NCBI RefSeq assembly: GCF_902829295.1
Contig: NZ_CADEPL010000019.1
Location: 62,001-126,000, forward strand
Direction of reading: 5' to 3'
Length of the DNA: 64,000 nt
From: Vogesella oryzae
GTDB taxonomy: Bacteria; Pseudomonadota; Gammaproteobacteria; Burkholderiales; Chromobacteriaceae
A program made the position numbers and the translations under genes. Shown in pieces: positions 44,651 to 54,351 of the stretch (positions are counted from its first letter, which is position 1; each line of letters starts with the position of its first letter). Under the pieces are notes generated by a model. It made no database searches and had not been told where the DNA came from. It saw nothing but the letters and a program-made list of their open reading frames with translations.

Positions 44651-44800
44651 AAAATCATTGCAATCAGCACCTTGCAAACCAAAGCTTGCAAAGCCACAGA
44701 AAAATGCAAAAAGATTGCAGAAAAACGCTTGACGACAATTATCGCTCACGTTAAAGTGCGCACCTCTTCGCGATGCAGCGATGCAAAACGAAGAACCTGT

Positions 44801-44876
<76 letters not shown>

Positions 44877-44878
44877 CA

Positions 44879-44954
44879 GTCCCCATCGTCTAGAGGCCTA
44901 GGACACCGCCCTTTCACGGCGATAACCGGGGTTCGACTCCCCGTGGGGACGCCA
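44879..44954 (+). tRNA. tRNA-Glu (anticodon TTC)
   Basis: 76 nt, identical to 24410-24485; 2 bp after the preceding tRNA-Ala. No integrated element at its 3' end here. Confidence 0.97.
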
Positions 44955-44958
44955 ATCT

Positions 44959-45034
<76 letters not shown>

Positions 45035-45041
45035 GATAAAG

Positions 45042-45070
45042 AAAAAACCGGTCTTCGTGACCGGTTTTTT
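45042..45070 (+). terminator. Terminator of the second tRNA cluster
   Basis: AAAAAACCGGTC / GACCGGTTTTTT, perfect 12-bp arms around a 5-nt loop. Confidence 0.9.
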
Positions 45071-45115
45071 CATTTCTGCCCTGCTCCACCGATTTTCGTC
45101 ACCCCACGCCACATC

Positions 45116-45637
45116 TCAGGCTGACAGGCTGCGCTCGCTTTCTTCCAGGCTAGCGGCCAACTGCTGCCAGTCATCCGGCTCGGCACTGTGCTGCAACACC
45201 CGCAACAGGAAGTGGCAACTGGCAAACAACGGCCGCAATCGCCCCCGTGCCTCATCCTGTTGCTGCGGTAACTGCTGCCGTAGCCGCGGCCACAGCATGA
45301 CCAGTCGCGCCAGCACTGCCGCCACCTGCTCCAGCTCGGCAAACAGGCCATGTGCCGGACGTCCGCCGGCGAGCAACGCCCGCTCCTTCAGATCATCGAT
45401 TCGCTCTTGCAGCAGCCGCAGCAGTGCCGCGAGCTGGGCCTGCAACTGCTCCGGCATAGCATCGCGCGCCGGCTGCCCATCCGGATCCAGCACCAGGGCA
45501 TGCTGCGCCAGCAGGCTGGCATGGAAGTCACTCCCCCGCTCGGCCAGCGGCTGCGGCAACGCATGGCGGGGTAATGGCGGATGCGGCAGATGCTCGCTGA
45601 CGACACCAGACGGAGTTACCGGATCAATACGCGCCAT
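45116..45637 (-). CDS. Hypothetical Leu/Gln-rich helical protein
   Basis: 173 residues beginning MARIDPVTPSGVVSEHLPHP. After a Pro-rich start the rest is helical with many Leu, Gln, Ala and Arg (QAQLAALLRLLQERIDDLKE, LRQQLPQQQDEARGRLRPLF). No signal peptide or membrane helix. 33 bp downstream of ribA on the same strand. Not recognised. Confidence 0.55.
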   Translation of the reverse strand: MARIDPVTPSGVVSEHLPHPPLPRHALPQPLAERGSDFHASLLAQHALVLDPDGQPARDAMPEQLQAQLAALLRLLQERIDDLKERALLAGGRPAHGLFAELEQVAAVLARLVMLWPRLRQQLPQQQDEARGRLRPLFASCHFLLRVLQHSAEPDDWQQLAASLEESERSLSA

Positions 45638-45670
45638 CTTCTCTCCCGCCCTGCCGCCACAGCGGCCAGA

Positions 45671-46276
45671 CTAGAAACCGAACAAATGCCCCAGCTTGGC
45701 CTGCTTGGTATTCAGGTAGTGATCGTTGTACTCATTGCGGCCAACCTGCAGCGGCACACGCTCCACTACATTGATGCCGGCCTGCTGCAAGGTTGCCACC
45801 TTGCGCGGATTGTTAGTCATGATGCGCACGGCCGGCACATCCAGCAGCGACAACATTTCACGGGCAATGCGGAAGTCGCGCATGTCGGCAGGGAAGCCCA
45901 GCTGCTCGTTGGCCTCCACCGTATCGGCACCACCATCCTGCAGCTTGTAGGCGCGAATCTTGTTCAACAGCCCAATGCCGCGCCCTTCCTGGCGCAGATA
46001 CAGCAAAACACCCCGACCTTCCTTGGCGATGGCGTCCAGCGCCGCTTCCAGCTGGAAGCCGCAATCGCAACGCAGCGAAAACAGCGCGTCGCCGGTGAGG
46101 CACTCGGAATGCACCCGTGCCAGCGGCGCCTCGCCTTGCAGCTCGCCCAGGGTCAGCGCCACATGCTCGCGGCCGCCCTCTTCCTCGAATCCGTGCATGT
46201 CGAACACGCCGAACGGGGTCGGCAGCCGGCAGCTGGCCACCAGCGTAACGCGCGGCGCCTTATCGGTTTGACTCAA
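45671..46276 (-). CDS. ribA: GTP cyclohydrolase II
   Basis: First step of riboflavin synthesis, GTP to 2,5-diamino-6-ribosylamino-pyrimidinone phosphate. 201 residues, stand-alone RibA. Zinc ligands in [22 protein letters not shown] (three Cys), catalytic motif [21 protein letters not shown] and [16 protein letters not shown] are all present. No RibB fusion and no FMN riboswitch seen upstream. Confidence 0.96.
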   Translation of the reverse strand: MSQTDKAPRVTLVASCRLPTPFGVFDMHGFEEEGGREHVALTLGELQGEAPLARVHSECLTGDALFSLRCDCGFQLEAALDAIAKEGRGVLLYLRQEGRGIGLLNKIRAYKLQDGGADTVEANEQLGFPADMRDFRIAREMLSLLDVPAVRIMTNNPRKVATLQQAGINVVERVPLQVGRNEYNDHYLNTKQAKLGHLFGF

Positions 46277-46359
46277 AATGAACTCCGGTTATCCATGACA
46301 GCAGCGGCATGGTAACGACCGCGACTGCACCTACAAAGCGCAATGTTTTGCAGGCTTTA

Positions 46360-47067
46360 TCAAAAATTTTCAACAGGGGTCGCAGCCAACGCTGCAAAGG
46401 GTTGCGCCAATGCCAGCGCCAGAGCGGCCAATACTGCCTGCCGCTGTTCATCAAAAAATCCGGCGCTGCCATCTTCGGCATCCAGGATGCCCAGCACCGT
46501 GCCGTCAGCATCCAGCACCGGCAGACACACCTCGCTCTGCACCTTGGGGTCACACTCGTAATAGGCGCCACCAGCCTGCTGCCAAGCGCGCACGTCGGCA
46601 ATGACCGCACCCTTGCCACTCAGGCCAACCCGACTGTTGTTGCTGAACAGGGCAAAATCATCAGTCAGCGGGAATTCGGCACGACTGGACAAGCCGCGAT
46701 ACGCCAGTTTCACCAGCCGCGGCAGGCCGTCACGCTCGAAACGGCAGTACACCCCGAGCCAGTCGGCCGGCACCAGCCGCAGGGTTGCCTGCACCAGGGC
46801 ATCCAGCGCACGCAACTGCTCTTCCGCAGCACTACTGCGACCACCCAGCCACGGCGAGATGTCGTATGGCTCGGCCTCCAGCTCGTCTACCAGCGAACAG
46901 CTGCCACCCTCTCCCAGTTTGGGCACCCGGTAACGGTAAAGTTCATCCGCTCCGCGAGGTTCCACCGCCTGCGTCAGCGCTTGCTGCAGCGCGGCAACGC
47001 CTTGTTGCACCACGGGTAACGACAGCGCCAGTCCGGCGTGCTGAAGATAGGATGCGGCATACTGCAT
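46360..47067 (-). CDS. GAF-domain protein
   Basis: 235 residues with one GAF domain across the C-terminal two thirds (ADWLGVYCRFERDGLPRLVKL, then SEVCLPVLDADGTVLGILDA, EDGSAGFFDEQRQAVLAAL). The pattern with Cys at CDPKVQSEVCLPV resembles the free-methionine-R-sulfoxide reductase/GAF class, but the N-terminal 90 residues are additional, so a signalling sensor is as likely. Divergent from nothing; it is the gene immediately upstream of ribA on the same strand (83 bp). Confidence 0.7.
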   Translation of the reverse strand: MQYAASYLQHAGLALSLPVVQQGVAALQQALTQAVEPRGADELYRYRVPKLGEGGSCSLVDELEAEPYDISPWLGGRSSAAEEQLRALDALVQATLRLVPADWLGVYCRFERDGLPRLVKLAYRGLSSRAEFPLTDDFALFSNNSRVGLSGKGAVIADVRAWQQAGGAYYECDPKVQSEVCLPVLDADGTVLGILDAEDGSAGFFDEQRQAVLAALALALAQPFAALAATPVENF

Positions 47068-47193
47068 GGTTGGCCACTCCGGCTAAGTAATTTAGTCGGG
47101 TATTATCGCCCTTTTTCGCCCCCGAACTCCAGCCATATACCCGACGCCGGCCGGAAAAACCATCGCACCCCAGCCGCCCCGGCACAAAAGACT

Positions 47194-47229
47194 GCGGCCA
47201 ACCTGCCGCAGAAACGGAAGGTTGGCCGC
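47194..47229. repeat. Inverted pair of the dispersed 9-mer
   Basis: GCGGCCAAC at 47194-47202 and GTTGGCCGC at 47221-47229, with ACTGCGGCCAACCT and AGGTTGGCCGCAGT as extended 14-bp arms, between the GAF gene and the next GGDEF gene. Hairpin-capable. Confidence 0.85.
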
Positions 47230-47273
47230 AGTCCAGTCAAGCCGCCATGACCTCAACGGCTTGCCATCGAAGA

Positions 47274-48476
47274 TCAGGCCACCGCCGGCGCCGGCGAGGA
47301 CACCAGCCAGCAGTGCTGCTCCATATTGCGGGTGACCAGCCGGTTGCGGCCATTCTGCTTGGCCTGATACATCCGGCTATCGGCCAGCTCCAGCAGTTGG
47401 CGCCAGTCATTCACGCCATCTTCCTGCCACTCGGCCACCCCGATGCTGGCCGTCAGCGGCTCGCCATCCGGGCGCAAGCCCAAGCCACCCTGGCGCAGCC
47501 GCCCCAGCGCATGCACCGCCTGGCTGGCGGTAGTGTTGGGCAACAGCAGCAGGAATTCTTCGCCGCCCCAGCGCACCAGCACATCGCCCTTGCGCAATTG
47601 TTCCACCACCAGTTCGGCCAGCGTTTGCAATGCGCAGTCACCGGCATGGTGGCCAAAGCGGTCATTGATGCTCTTGAAGTGATCGATATCGATGAAGGCC
47701 ACGCTGAGCGGACTCTGGCAGCGCATCGCCAGCGTCGCCTGCAATTCCAGCACCTCTTCGCCACTGCGGCGCGAGAAGGCACCAGTCAGCGGGTCACGTA
47801 CCGCCTGCTGCACCAGCGCAATCATGAACGCCAGCTGGCTGATACAGGCCAGCGCCGCCACGCCGGCAATCAGCACCTGCAACCAGAAACTCCCCCAGAA
47901 CGACGGCCAGTCCACCGAGGTCCATTCCAGCATGCCGCCCAGAATGTGGGCCGCCAGCGCCGGCAGCGCAAAACCGATACATTCGGCCAGCGTCAGCGGA
48001 AATATCGCCAGGCCGGCCAGCAGCACGAATGGCAGGAAGGCATAGCCGGTGCCGATGGCTGCCGAAATCCCCTGCAGATGATGGTTGAGCAGCAGCAGGT
48101 GCGATACCACATAGAACACCGACGGAATGGCAAACAGGCAGGCCATGCCCCCCCATGCCTGCAGCAGGGTACTGCCGGCACGGTAATGCCGGTGCAAGGC
48201 CATGAACGCCAGCGATGCCAGCAGTCGCGCCACCGCCAGCTGCCAGCTCAGCGCCAGCGGCAGCACCAGCAAGTCGACGACAATCCACAGCGGCGTCAGG
48301 ATGGCAAACAGACAGGCAACCAGCCGCACCCGATTGACGATAATGCGGGCACGCCTGCCGTTCATCAGCGGCATGTGGCCATACGGCGACAGCAGCCAGC
48401 GCGCCTCGCTGTGATTCACCTCTCCGGGCAACAGGCCTACCAGCCTGAGCCACAACTGCCTGGACAAACCACCCAT
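47274..48476 (-). CDS. Membrane-bound GGDEF diguanylate cyclase
   Basis: 400 residues. About six transmembrane helices (residues 48-225) form an N-terminal sensor module, then DPLTGAFSRRSGEE, FIDIDHFKSINDRFGHHAGD and active-site loop RWGGEEFLLLL. GGEEF is catalytically competent. Third GGDEF gene of the window. 151 bp separate it from alr on the same strand. Confidence 0.88.
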   Translation of the reverse strand: MGGLSRQLWLRLVGLLPGEVNHSEARWLLSPYGHMPLMNGRRARIIVNRVRLVACLFAILTPLWIVVDLLVLPLALSWQLAVARLLASLAFMALHRHYRAGSTLLQAWGGMACLFAIPSVFYVVSHLLLLNHHLQGISAAIGTGYAFLPFVLLAGLAIFPLTLAECIGFALPALAAHILGGMLEWTSVDWPSFWGSFWLQVLIAGVAALACISQLAFMIALVQQAVRDPLTGAFSRRSGEEVLELQATLAMRCQSPLSVAFIDIDHFKSINDRFGHHAGDCALQTLAELVVEQLRKGDVLVRWGGEEFLLLLPNTTASQAVHALGRLRQGGLGLRPDGEPLTASIGVAEWQEDGVNDWRQLLELADSRMYQAKQNGRNRLVTRNMEQHCWLVSSPAPAVA

Positions 48477-48627
48477 CAGTCATCCCTCCTAGGACAAGCC
48501 AAGCATTATCAGTAGCTCCCCGCTCCCGATGTTTGCCCGAAGTCAACTAGCAGCCATTACAGGCAAAACAAAACCGGCGACACCACAAGTGCCGCCGGCC
48601 ACACATAAAACGCCCGTTTTAAAACGC

Positions 48628-49695
48628 TTAACTATAGATAAAGTGCGCGCGTTTCACATTGCACAGCACTTCATAGCTGATGGTGCCGGCCTTGGCCGCC
48701 ACCTCGCCGACACTGATGCTGTCGCCCCACAGCTCCACCTCGCTACCGATACCGGCCTGCGGCAAATCGGTGAGGTCCACCGTCATCATGTCCATCGACA
48801 CCCGGCCGATCACCTGGCTACGGACGCCGTCGATCAGCACCGGACTGCCGGTAGACGCCAGTCGCGGATAACCGTCGGCGTAGCCACAGGCCATCAGACC
48901 GACACGGGTTGGCCGCGAAGTAATAAAGGTCGCGCCATAGCCCACCGGCTCGCCGGCAGCAAGCTCGCGCACCCCGAAAATACGGGTAGTCAGACGCATT
49001 ACCGGCTTGAGGCCGGCAGCGGCGGCATCGTCATCCGGCAGCGGCGAGGAGCCGTACAGCATGATGCCTGGACGCCCCCAATCGCGGTGTGCGCCCTTGT
49101 GGATCATGATTCCGGCAGAGTTGGCCACACTCACATCGCCAGCCAGCCCGGCGGTCGCGGCATCGAATGCGGCAATCTGCGCAGCGGTGGCATCGCAACC
49201 CGGTTCGTCGGCGCGGGCGAAGTGGGTCATCTTGACGATGCCATCCACCTTGCCGCTCTGCAGCAGGCGCTGGTAGGCGGCGGCATAGTCGGCGGGGAAG
49301 AAGCCGGCGCGATGCATGCCGGAATCCATCTTCAGCCATACACGGTACGGCTTGTCGGCAGGAGCGGCCAACAGCATTTCCAGTTGCTCGCGATTCTGCA
49401 CCACCAGCCACAGATCATGCGCCTGCACCTCGGCCAGCTCGGCAGCCTCGAACACCCCTTCCAGCAACAGGATCGGGCCCCGGATACCGGCCGCGCGCAG
49501 TTGCAGCGCTTCTTCCAGACAGGCAACAGCAAAACCGTCGGCAATATCGGCCACTGTCTGGGCGCAGCGTACCGCGCCGTGGCCATAGGCATTGGCCTTC
49601 ACCACGGCCAGCGCGCGGCCACCGTGACGCTGGCGCGCCTGCAGGTAGTTGTGACGAAAATGATCAAGTCGGACGTTGGCAATCAGGGGACGCAT
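48628..49695 (-). CDS. alr: Alanine racemase (catabolic DadX-like context)
   Basis: PLP enzyme interconverting L- and D-alanine. From MRPLIANVRLDHFRHNY; PLP Lys in VVKANAYGHGAV (about residue 34), the second catalytic base region in YGATFITSRPTRVG / MACGYADGYPR, and RVSMDMMTVDLTD. About 355 residues. Immediately downstream of dadA (132 bp) on the same strand, so it probably supplies D-alanine to DadA, a dadAX-type arrangement. A longer frame starts 51 bp upstream. Confidence 0.93.
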   Translation of the reverse strand: MRPLIANVRLDHFRHNYLQARQRHGGRALAVVKANAYGHGAVRCAQTVADIADGFAVACLEEALQLRAAGIRGPILLLEGVFEAAELAEVQAHDLWLVVQNREQLEMLLAAPADKPYRVWLKMDSGMHRAGFFPADYAAAYQRLLQSGKVDGIVKMTHFARADEPGCDATAAQIAAFDAATAGLAGDVSVANSAGIMIHKGAHRDWGRPGIMLYGSSPLPDDDAAAAGLKPVMRLTTRIFGVRELAAGEPVGYGATFITSRPTRVGLMACGYADGYPRLASTGSPVLIDGVRSQVIGRVSMDMMTVDLTDLPQAGIGSEVELWGDSISVGEVAAKAGTISYEVLCNVKRAHFIYS

Positions 49696-49827
49696 CGTTT
49701 CGTTCTCGGGAAATAGGCCGCTACCGGCCATAAAAAAACCTGCCACGTACTACGGTGGCGGCAACGCCGGAACAACACCGGCATTGCCACATCAGACCGC
49801 GATACGGGGCAGGAATTCAGGCGCGAA

Positions 49828-51135
49828 TCAGGCCTTGGCCAGCGTCGGCTGGAACATCGGCACGACCAGGGTCTGGCCGCTCTTGGCATAACGCTGCATG
49901 GACAGGCCATCAATGCTGATTTCCGGCTGTGCACCGACAATCTGGTCGGCCAGTACTTTGCCGGAGCCGGCACACATGGTCCAGCCCAGCGTGCCGTGGC
50001 CGGTATTCAGCGACAGGTTGCCAAAACGGGTGCCACCGATGATAGGCGTGCCATCCGGCGTCATCGGGCGCAGGCCAGTCCAGAACTCGGCACGGGACAC
50101 GTCGCCCCCCTCCGGATAAAGATCGGTCACCACCATTTCCAGCGTGGCGCGGCGTTTCGGATTCAGGCTCAGGTCGAAGCCGGCCAGCTCGGCCATGCCG
50201 CCAACACGGATGCGATCATCGAAACGGGTAATGGCGATCTTGTAGGTCTCGTCCAGCACAGTGGATACCGGCGCGCCAGCAGCATTGGTGATCGGCACGG
50301 TCAGCGAGTAACCCTTGACCGGATAAACCGGAATATCGATACCCAGGGTTTTCACCATCTCGCGCGAATAGCTGCCGGTTGCCACTACGTAGTGGTCGGC
50401 GGTCAGCAATTCGCCTTCCACGCGCACGCCAGTCACCTTGTCGCCGTAAGTCTGGATACCGTCGATGCTCTTGCCCCACAGGAACTTGACGCCGTTGGCC
50501 GCACACATTTCGGCCAGACGGGTGGTGAACAGCTGGCAGTCACCGGTATCGTCGTTAGGCAGACGCAGACCGCCCTTGAGCTTGTGCTTGGTCTTGGCCA
50601 GCGCCGGTTCGATACGGGCACAGCCATCGGCGTCCAGTACCTGGTACTCCACGCCGCATTCCTTCAGCACTTCGATGTCCTTGCCCATCGCGTCAACTTG
50701 CTGCTGGCTGCGGAACAGCTGCAGCGTGCCGCCGTTGCGGCCTTCGAAGTTGATGCCGGTCTCGGCCTTCAGCTCGCGGATCTTGTCGCGGCTGTATTCG
50801 GCCAGACGCATCATGCGTCCCTTGTTGACGTTGTAAGCCTGGTAGTTGCAGTTGGCGAACATGCGCGCCATCCATTCCCACTGGTAGGTACTGCCATCAA
50901 CACGGATCGCCAGCGGAGCATGCTTCTGAAACAGCCACTTCAGTGCCTTCATCGGGATACCCGGCGCAGCCCACGGTGCGGCATAGCCCGGAGAGATCTG
51001 GCCGGCATTGCCGAAGCTGGTTTCCAGCGCCGGACCCGGCTGACGCTCGATCACGGTAACGTCCACCCCGGCCTTGGCCAGGTACCAAGCAGTGGAAATA
51101 CCCACTACACCACCACCCAATACGATGACTTTCAT
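49828..51135 (-). CDS. dadA: D-amino acid dehydrogenase small subunit
   Basis: FAD enzyme that deaminates D-alanine and other D-amino acids and feeds electrons to the quinone pool. 435 residues; N-terminal FAD motif [20 protein letters not shown], family blocks [22 protein letters not shown] and the C-terminal [19 protein letters not shown]. Transcribed divergently from an Lrp/AsnC-type regulator 169 bp away, as with the DadR/Lrp control of dad genes elsewhere. Confidence 0.95.
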   Translation of the reverse strand: MKVIVLGGGVVGISTAWYLAKAGVDVTVIERQPGPALETSFGNAGQISPGYAAPWAAPGIPMKALKWLFQKHAPLAIRVDGSTYQWEWMARMFANCNYQAYNVNKGRMMRLAEYSRDKIRELKAETGINFEGRNGGTLQLFRSQQQVDAMGKDIEVLKECGVEYQVLDADGCARIEPALAKTKHKLKGGLRLPNDDTGDCQLFTTRLAEMCAANGVKFLWGKSIDGIQTYGDKVTGVRVEGELLTADHYVVATGSYSREMVKTLGIDIPVYPVKGYSLTVPITNAAGAPVSTVLDETYKIAITRFDDRIRVGGMAELAGFDLSLNPKRRATLEMVVTDLYPEGGDVSRAEFWTGLRPMTPDGTPIIGGTRFGNLSLNTGHGTLGWTMCAGSGKVLADQIVGAQPEISIDGLSMQRYAKSGQTLVVPMFQPTLAKA

Positions 51136-51304
51136 GTGCTCCTCCAGATCCCTGCATGACGGTTTGAATCCGTCTGTTTGCTATACATTCGACCACCTGG
51201 ACACCGTCCAGTGAATTTCCGTAGTATATTGATTGAATGACAGTTTTTTTCACTTAGTTTAAATATTGACTAAGTGTATTTTCTCGAAAAATTGGTGGTT
51301 AACA

Positions 51305-51802
51305 GTGAAATCTCCAAACAAAAATATTGCACCGCAGCGCCAGCTGGATCGTATCGATCTGAAAATCCTGCACCACCTGCAAGCCAATGCCCGCATCTCG
51401 ATGACCGAGCTGGCCGAAACGGTAGGCCTGTCCACCACGCCATGCACCGAGCGGGTGCGTCGCCTGGAGCGCGACGGCGTGATCGAGGGCTACCATGCCC
51501 GTCTCAACCCGCAGGCACTGGGCGCCAGCCTGCTGGTATTTGTTGAGATCAAGTTGTCCGCCAAATCCGGCGACATCTTCGACGCCTTCCGCCGCGAGGT
51601 ACAAAAGCTGCCGGACGTGCTGGAATGCCACCTGGTCTCCGGCGAATACGATTACCTGCTCAAGGTGCGACTGCCGGACATGTCCATGTACCGCAAAGTG
51701 CTGGGCGACATCCTGCTCAAATTGCCGCAAGCCAATGAGTCCCGCAGCTACGTGGTGATGGAGGAGGTCAAGGAAACCGCCCTGCTGCCGCTGGGCAACT
51801 GA
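51305..51802 (+). CDS. Lrp/AsnC-family regulator, likely controller of dadA-alr
   Basis: 165 residues from a GTG at 51305 (VKSPNKNIAPQRQLDRIDLK), preceded by GGTGG. N-terminal winged helix-turn-helix (LDRIDLKILHHLQANARISM then VGLSTTPCTERVRRLERDGV) and C-terminal RAM ligand-binding domain (LNPQALGASLLVFVEIKL, HLVSGEYDYLLKVRLPDMS). Divergent to dadA, so it probably acts there in response to alanine or leucine. Confidence 0.9.
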   Translation: MKSPNKNIAPQRQLDRIDLKILHHLQANARISMTELAETVGLSTTPCTERVRRLERDGVIEGYHARLNPQALGASLLVFVEIKLSAKSGDIFDAFRREVQKLPDVLECHLVSGEYDYLLKVRLPDMSMYRKVLGDILLKLPQANESRSYVVMEEVKETALLPLGN

Positions 51803-51810
51803 CCCGGCCG

Positions 51811-51908
51811 GCGCACCAAATCGGCGCAAACCATTGTTTGCGCACCGAATTAGCGCCTTGCCAGCACCATCGTCGTACGTCATTTGGCAAAAACACCTAT
51901 TTGGTGCC
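51811..51908 (+). promoter_or_regulatory. Three NtrC-like enhancer sites
   Basis: Imperfect dyads of the GCACC-N5-GGTGC type: around 51812-51828 (GCACCAAATCGGCGC), 51839-51855 (GCACCGAATTAGCGC) and 51892-51908 (AACACCTATTTGGTGCC). They line up upstream of the sigma-54 promoter of amtB. Confidence 0.6.
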
Positions 51909-51920
51909 TTGCTGGCGGGC

Positions 51921-51936
51921 TGGCACCGTTATTGCT
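51921..51936 (+). promoter_or_regulatory. Sigma-54 (RpoN) promoter of amtB
   Basis: TGGCACCGTTATTGCT is a full match to TGGCAC-N5-TTGCT, 39 bp before the amtB start. Indicates nitrogen-limitation control through NtrC. Confidence 0.85.
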
Positions 51937-51975
51937 CATGAATGCCCCAATAACTCGCATAACAGGGACAAACTC

Positions 51976-53175
51976 ATGACCGCCATTACTCCTAATGACG
52001 TGCTGTTTCTATTACTAGGCGCAGTGATGATTCTGGCCATGCATGCCGGCTTTGCCTTTCTGGAGCTGGGCACGGTGCGCAAGAAGAATCAGGTCAATGC
52101 CCTGGTAAAAATCCTCACCGACTTTGCCGTTTCCGCCATCGCCTACTTCTTTGTCGGCTATAGCGTGGCCTATGGCGTAAATTTTTTTGGCGACGTGAAT
52201 CACATCAGCCAGTACAACGGCTATGAACTGGTGAAATTCTTCTTCCTGCTGACCTTCGCCGCCGCCATTCCGGCCATCGTTTCCGGCGGCATTGCCGAAC
52301 GCGCCAAGTTCCACCCGCAATCGGCGGCCACCTTCCTGCTGGTCGGGCTGGTCTATCCGTTTTTCGAAGGTATTGCCTGGAATGGCCACTTTGGCGTGCA
52401 GGACTGGCTTGCGGCCAACCTTGGCGCCCAGTTCCACGACTTTGCCGGCTCGGTGGTCGTCCATGCCGTCGGCGGCTGGATCGGCCTGGCTGCCGTGCTG
52501 CATCTGGGCGCCCGTCGCGGCCGTTACAACAAGGAAGGACGCATCGCCGCGCACCCGCCGTCCTCCATCCCCTTTCTGGCATTGGGAGCCTGGATTCTGA
52601 TCGTCGGCTGGTTCGGTTTTAACGTGATGAGCGCGCAGAAAATCGCCGGCATCTCCGGCCTGGTCGCCATCAACTCGCTGATGGCGATGGTCGGCGGCAC
52701 GCTGACGGCAATGTGGCTGGGCAAGAACGACCCGGGCTTCATCCACAACGGCCCGCTGGCCGGTCTGGTGGCGGTATGTGCCGGCTCCGACATCATGCAT
52801 CCTATCGGTGCCCTGGTCGTGGGCGGGGTCGCCGGCGCCATGTTCGTGTGGCTGTTCACCCTGACGCAGAACCGCTGGAAAATCGACGACGTGCTGGGCG
52901 TATGGCCGCTGCATGGCCTGTGCGGTACCTGGGGCGGCATCGCGGCCGGCATCTTCGGCCAGCATGCACTGGGCGGGGCCGGTGGTGTCAGCCTGGCTTC
53001 CCAGTTGCTGGGCTCGCTGGGTGGCATTGCTGTCGGCTTCGGTGGCGGTTATCTGGTCTATGGCCTGCTGAAGAAAACCGTGGGCATCCGCCTGAGCGAC
53101 GAGGAAGAATTCAACGGCGCCGACTTGTCGATCCACCAGATTACTGCCACGCCGGAGCGTGAAGCCAACTGGTAA
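51976..53175 (+). CDS. amtB: Ammonium transporter
   Basis: 399 residues with 11 predicted helices. The ATG at 51976 has AGGGA before it; a longer frame would run back through the promoter. Amt signatures: ALVKILTDFAVSAIAYFFVG, the Trp/His channel residues in VVHAVGGWIGLAAVLHLGAR (first pore His) and DDVLGVWPLHGLCGTWGGIA (second pore His). No glnK precedes it, though Amt genes are usually paired with a PII gene. Confidence 0.95.
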   Translation: MTAITPNDVLFLLLGAVMILAMHAGFAFLELGTVRKKNQVNALVKILTDFAVSAIAYFFVGYSVAYGVNFFGDVNHISQYNGYELVKFFFLLTFAAAIPAIVSGGIAERAKFHPQSAATFLLVGLVYPFFEGIAWNGHFGVQDWLAANLGAQFHDFAGSVVVHAVGGWIGLAAVLHLGARRGRYNKEGRIAAHPPSSIPFLALGAWILIVGWFGFNVMSAQKIAGISGLVAINSLMAMVGGTLTAMWLGKNDPGFIHNGPLAGLVAVCAGSDIMHPIGALVVGGVAGAMFVWLFTLTQNRWKIDDVLGVWPLHGLCGTWGGIAAGIFGQHALGGAGGVSLASQLLGSLGGIAVGFGGGYLVYGLLKKTVGIRLSDEEEFNGADLSIHQITATPEREANW

Positions 53176-53195
53176 CCGGTAGAACCTCGCCATGA

Positions 53196-53215
53196 GTTGG
53201 CCGCATGCGGCCAAC
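53196..53215. repeat. Back-to-back pair of the dispersed 9-mer
   Basis: GTTGGCCGC, AT, GCGGCCAAC: a 20-bp palindrome 21 bp after the amtB stop, in the opposite polarity to the pairs at 2204 and 62677. Confidence 0.85.
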
Positions 53216-53239
53216 TGCCGATTGTGCTAGCTGCAGCTA

Positions 53240-53286
53240 CCATGCAACAAGCCGCCCGGTGTGAGTCGCGGCGGCTTGTTGCATGG
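53240..53286. terminator. Long stem-loop between convergent genes
   Basis: Perfect 16-bp arms CCATGCAACAAGCCGC (53240-53255) and complement (53271-53286) with a 15-nt loop, 5 bp before the convergent protease stop. No T-run; probably a shared terminator. Confidence 0.6.
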
Positions 53287-53290
53287 AGGG

Positions 53291-54151
53291 TTAGGGTTGT
53301 GAGTGTGATTCGAAGCGATGGTCACAAGAACGGCAACGCTGCACAGCTTCCTGCGTCCAGTAGACATGAGTAACTGTCTTGCTGCCATTGCTGTTTTCGC
53401 GCTCATAGGTCGAACTACGGCCATTGGCAGACTGGCGGACCAGCGTCCCCCAACTCAGCGGATCGTCACTGATGTCGACCCCTGCCGCACTGGCACCACC
53501 GCTCGCTGCGGCTAACGTGGTTGTCGAGTCTTGGTGCGAATAGATAATGCCAAGCTCTTCGAAGTCATGGTCATTCGGCCGCGTACTCTGGTCGCTGCCA
53601 GCATTCACACCGGTATTCGAGAAGTAGTCCATACAGCTATTCTGTGAGCTGCCATCGGTGGATTGGTGATCCAGTCCGAAGGTATGCGCCACTTCCTGGC
53701 ACACCACATGCTGCCTTTCGTTTGGGTTGTTGTACGTCTTCAGATTGAAGTAGGAGTCGTTCATCTTGGCAGTACCCTGGGTAATATGCACCCCACCGGT
53801 AATGTTGATCGATGCCAACCCCAGCCAACCGTTGTAGCCGTATTTGCCATTGCAGACCTGGGTAGTGCCAGCCACCATAGAGCACGTACGTTTGCTGGAT
53901 CGCCCACCGACTAACGACACCAGCAATGGCGTGCTGGCCGAACTATTCCAGTCATTTGCAGCCTGGTTCAAATGAGTGATCCAGTCGACGCTAGTCATAT
54001 TGTTCCCCACCTTCAAGGTGAAAGAATAGGTAGTGCGTGCCCAGTGATAGCCGCCCCAGGAGTGGGTCGCCTCGCTCACGGCGGGTGCCAGCGCCAAGAG
54101 CACCCCCAGCAATACGGCCAGGCGCTGCGGTCTGTATCCGGTAATCAGCAT
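53291..54151 (-). CDS. Secreted zincin-type metalloprotease homologue with QExxH motif
   Basis: 286 residues with a Sec signal peptide (ending SEATHS region, about residue 28). The metzincin-like zinc site reads CQEVAHTFGLDHQ (about 147-159): an extended HExxHxxGxxH pattern in which the first His is Gln. The same QExxHtfGLdH form occurs in a recognisable group of bacterial secreted proteins, so it may be genuine rather than decay. Several Cys suggest periplasmic or extracellular disulfides; VQRCRSCDHRFESHSQP ends the protein. Substrate unknown. Confidence 0.65.
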   Translation of the reverse strand: MLITGYRPQRLAVLLGVLLALAPAVSEATHSWGGYHWARTTYSFTLKVGNNMTSVDWITHLNQAANDWNSSASTPLLVSLVGGRSSKRTCSMVAGTTQVCNGKYGYNGWLGLASINITGGVHITQGTAKMNDSYFNLKTYNNPNERQHVVCQEVAHTFGLDHQSTDGSSQNSCMDYFSNTGVNAGSDQSTRPNDHDFEELGIIYSHQDSTTTLAAASGGASAAGVDISDDPLSWGTLVRQSANGRSSTYERENSNGSKTVTHVYWTQEAVQRCRSCDHRFESHSQP

Positions 54152-54351
54152 GGTGGTTTCCTTTCAACTCGGCGAGACCGGCAAGCTGCCCGCCGTAATG
54201 ATTGATTGCCCCTTACTGGATACCTGCCGGCAATGCCGGCGCATAGCCGATTGTTTTTCTTCGTTATAGCGCGCCAGCAGCCAGTCCTGCGCCACAAAAA
54301 ACATGGCCCGCAGTGCGGGCCATGGTCTGCTGGAAATACAGCGCAGCGTGA

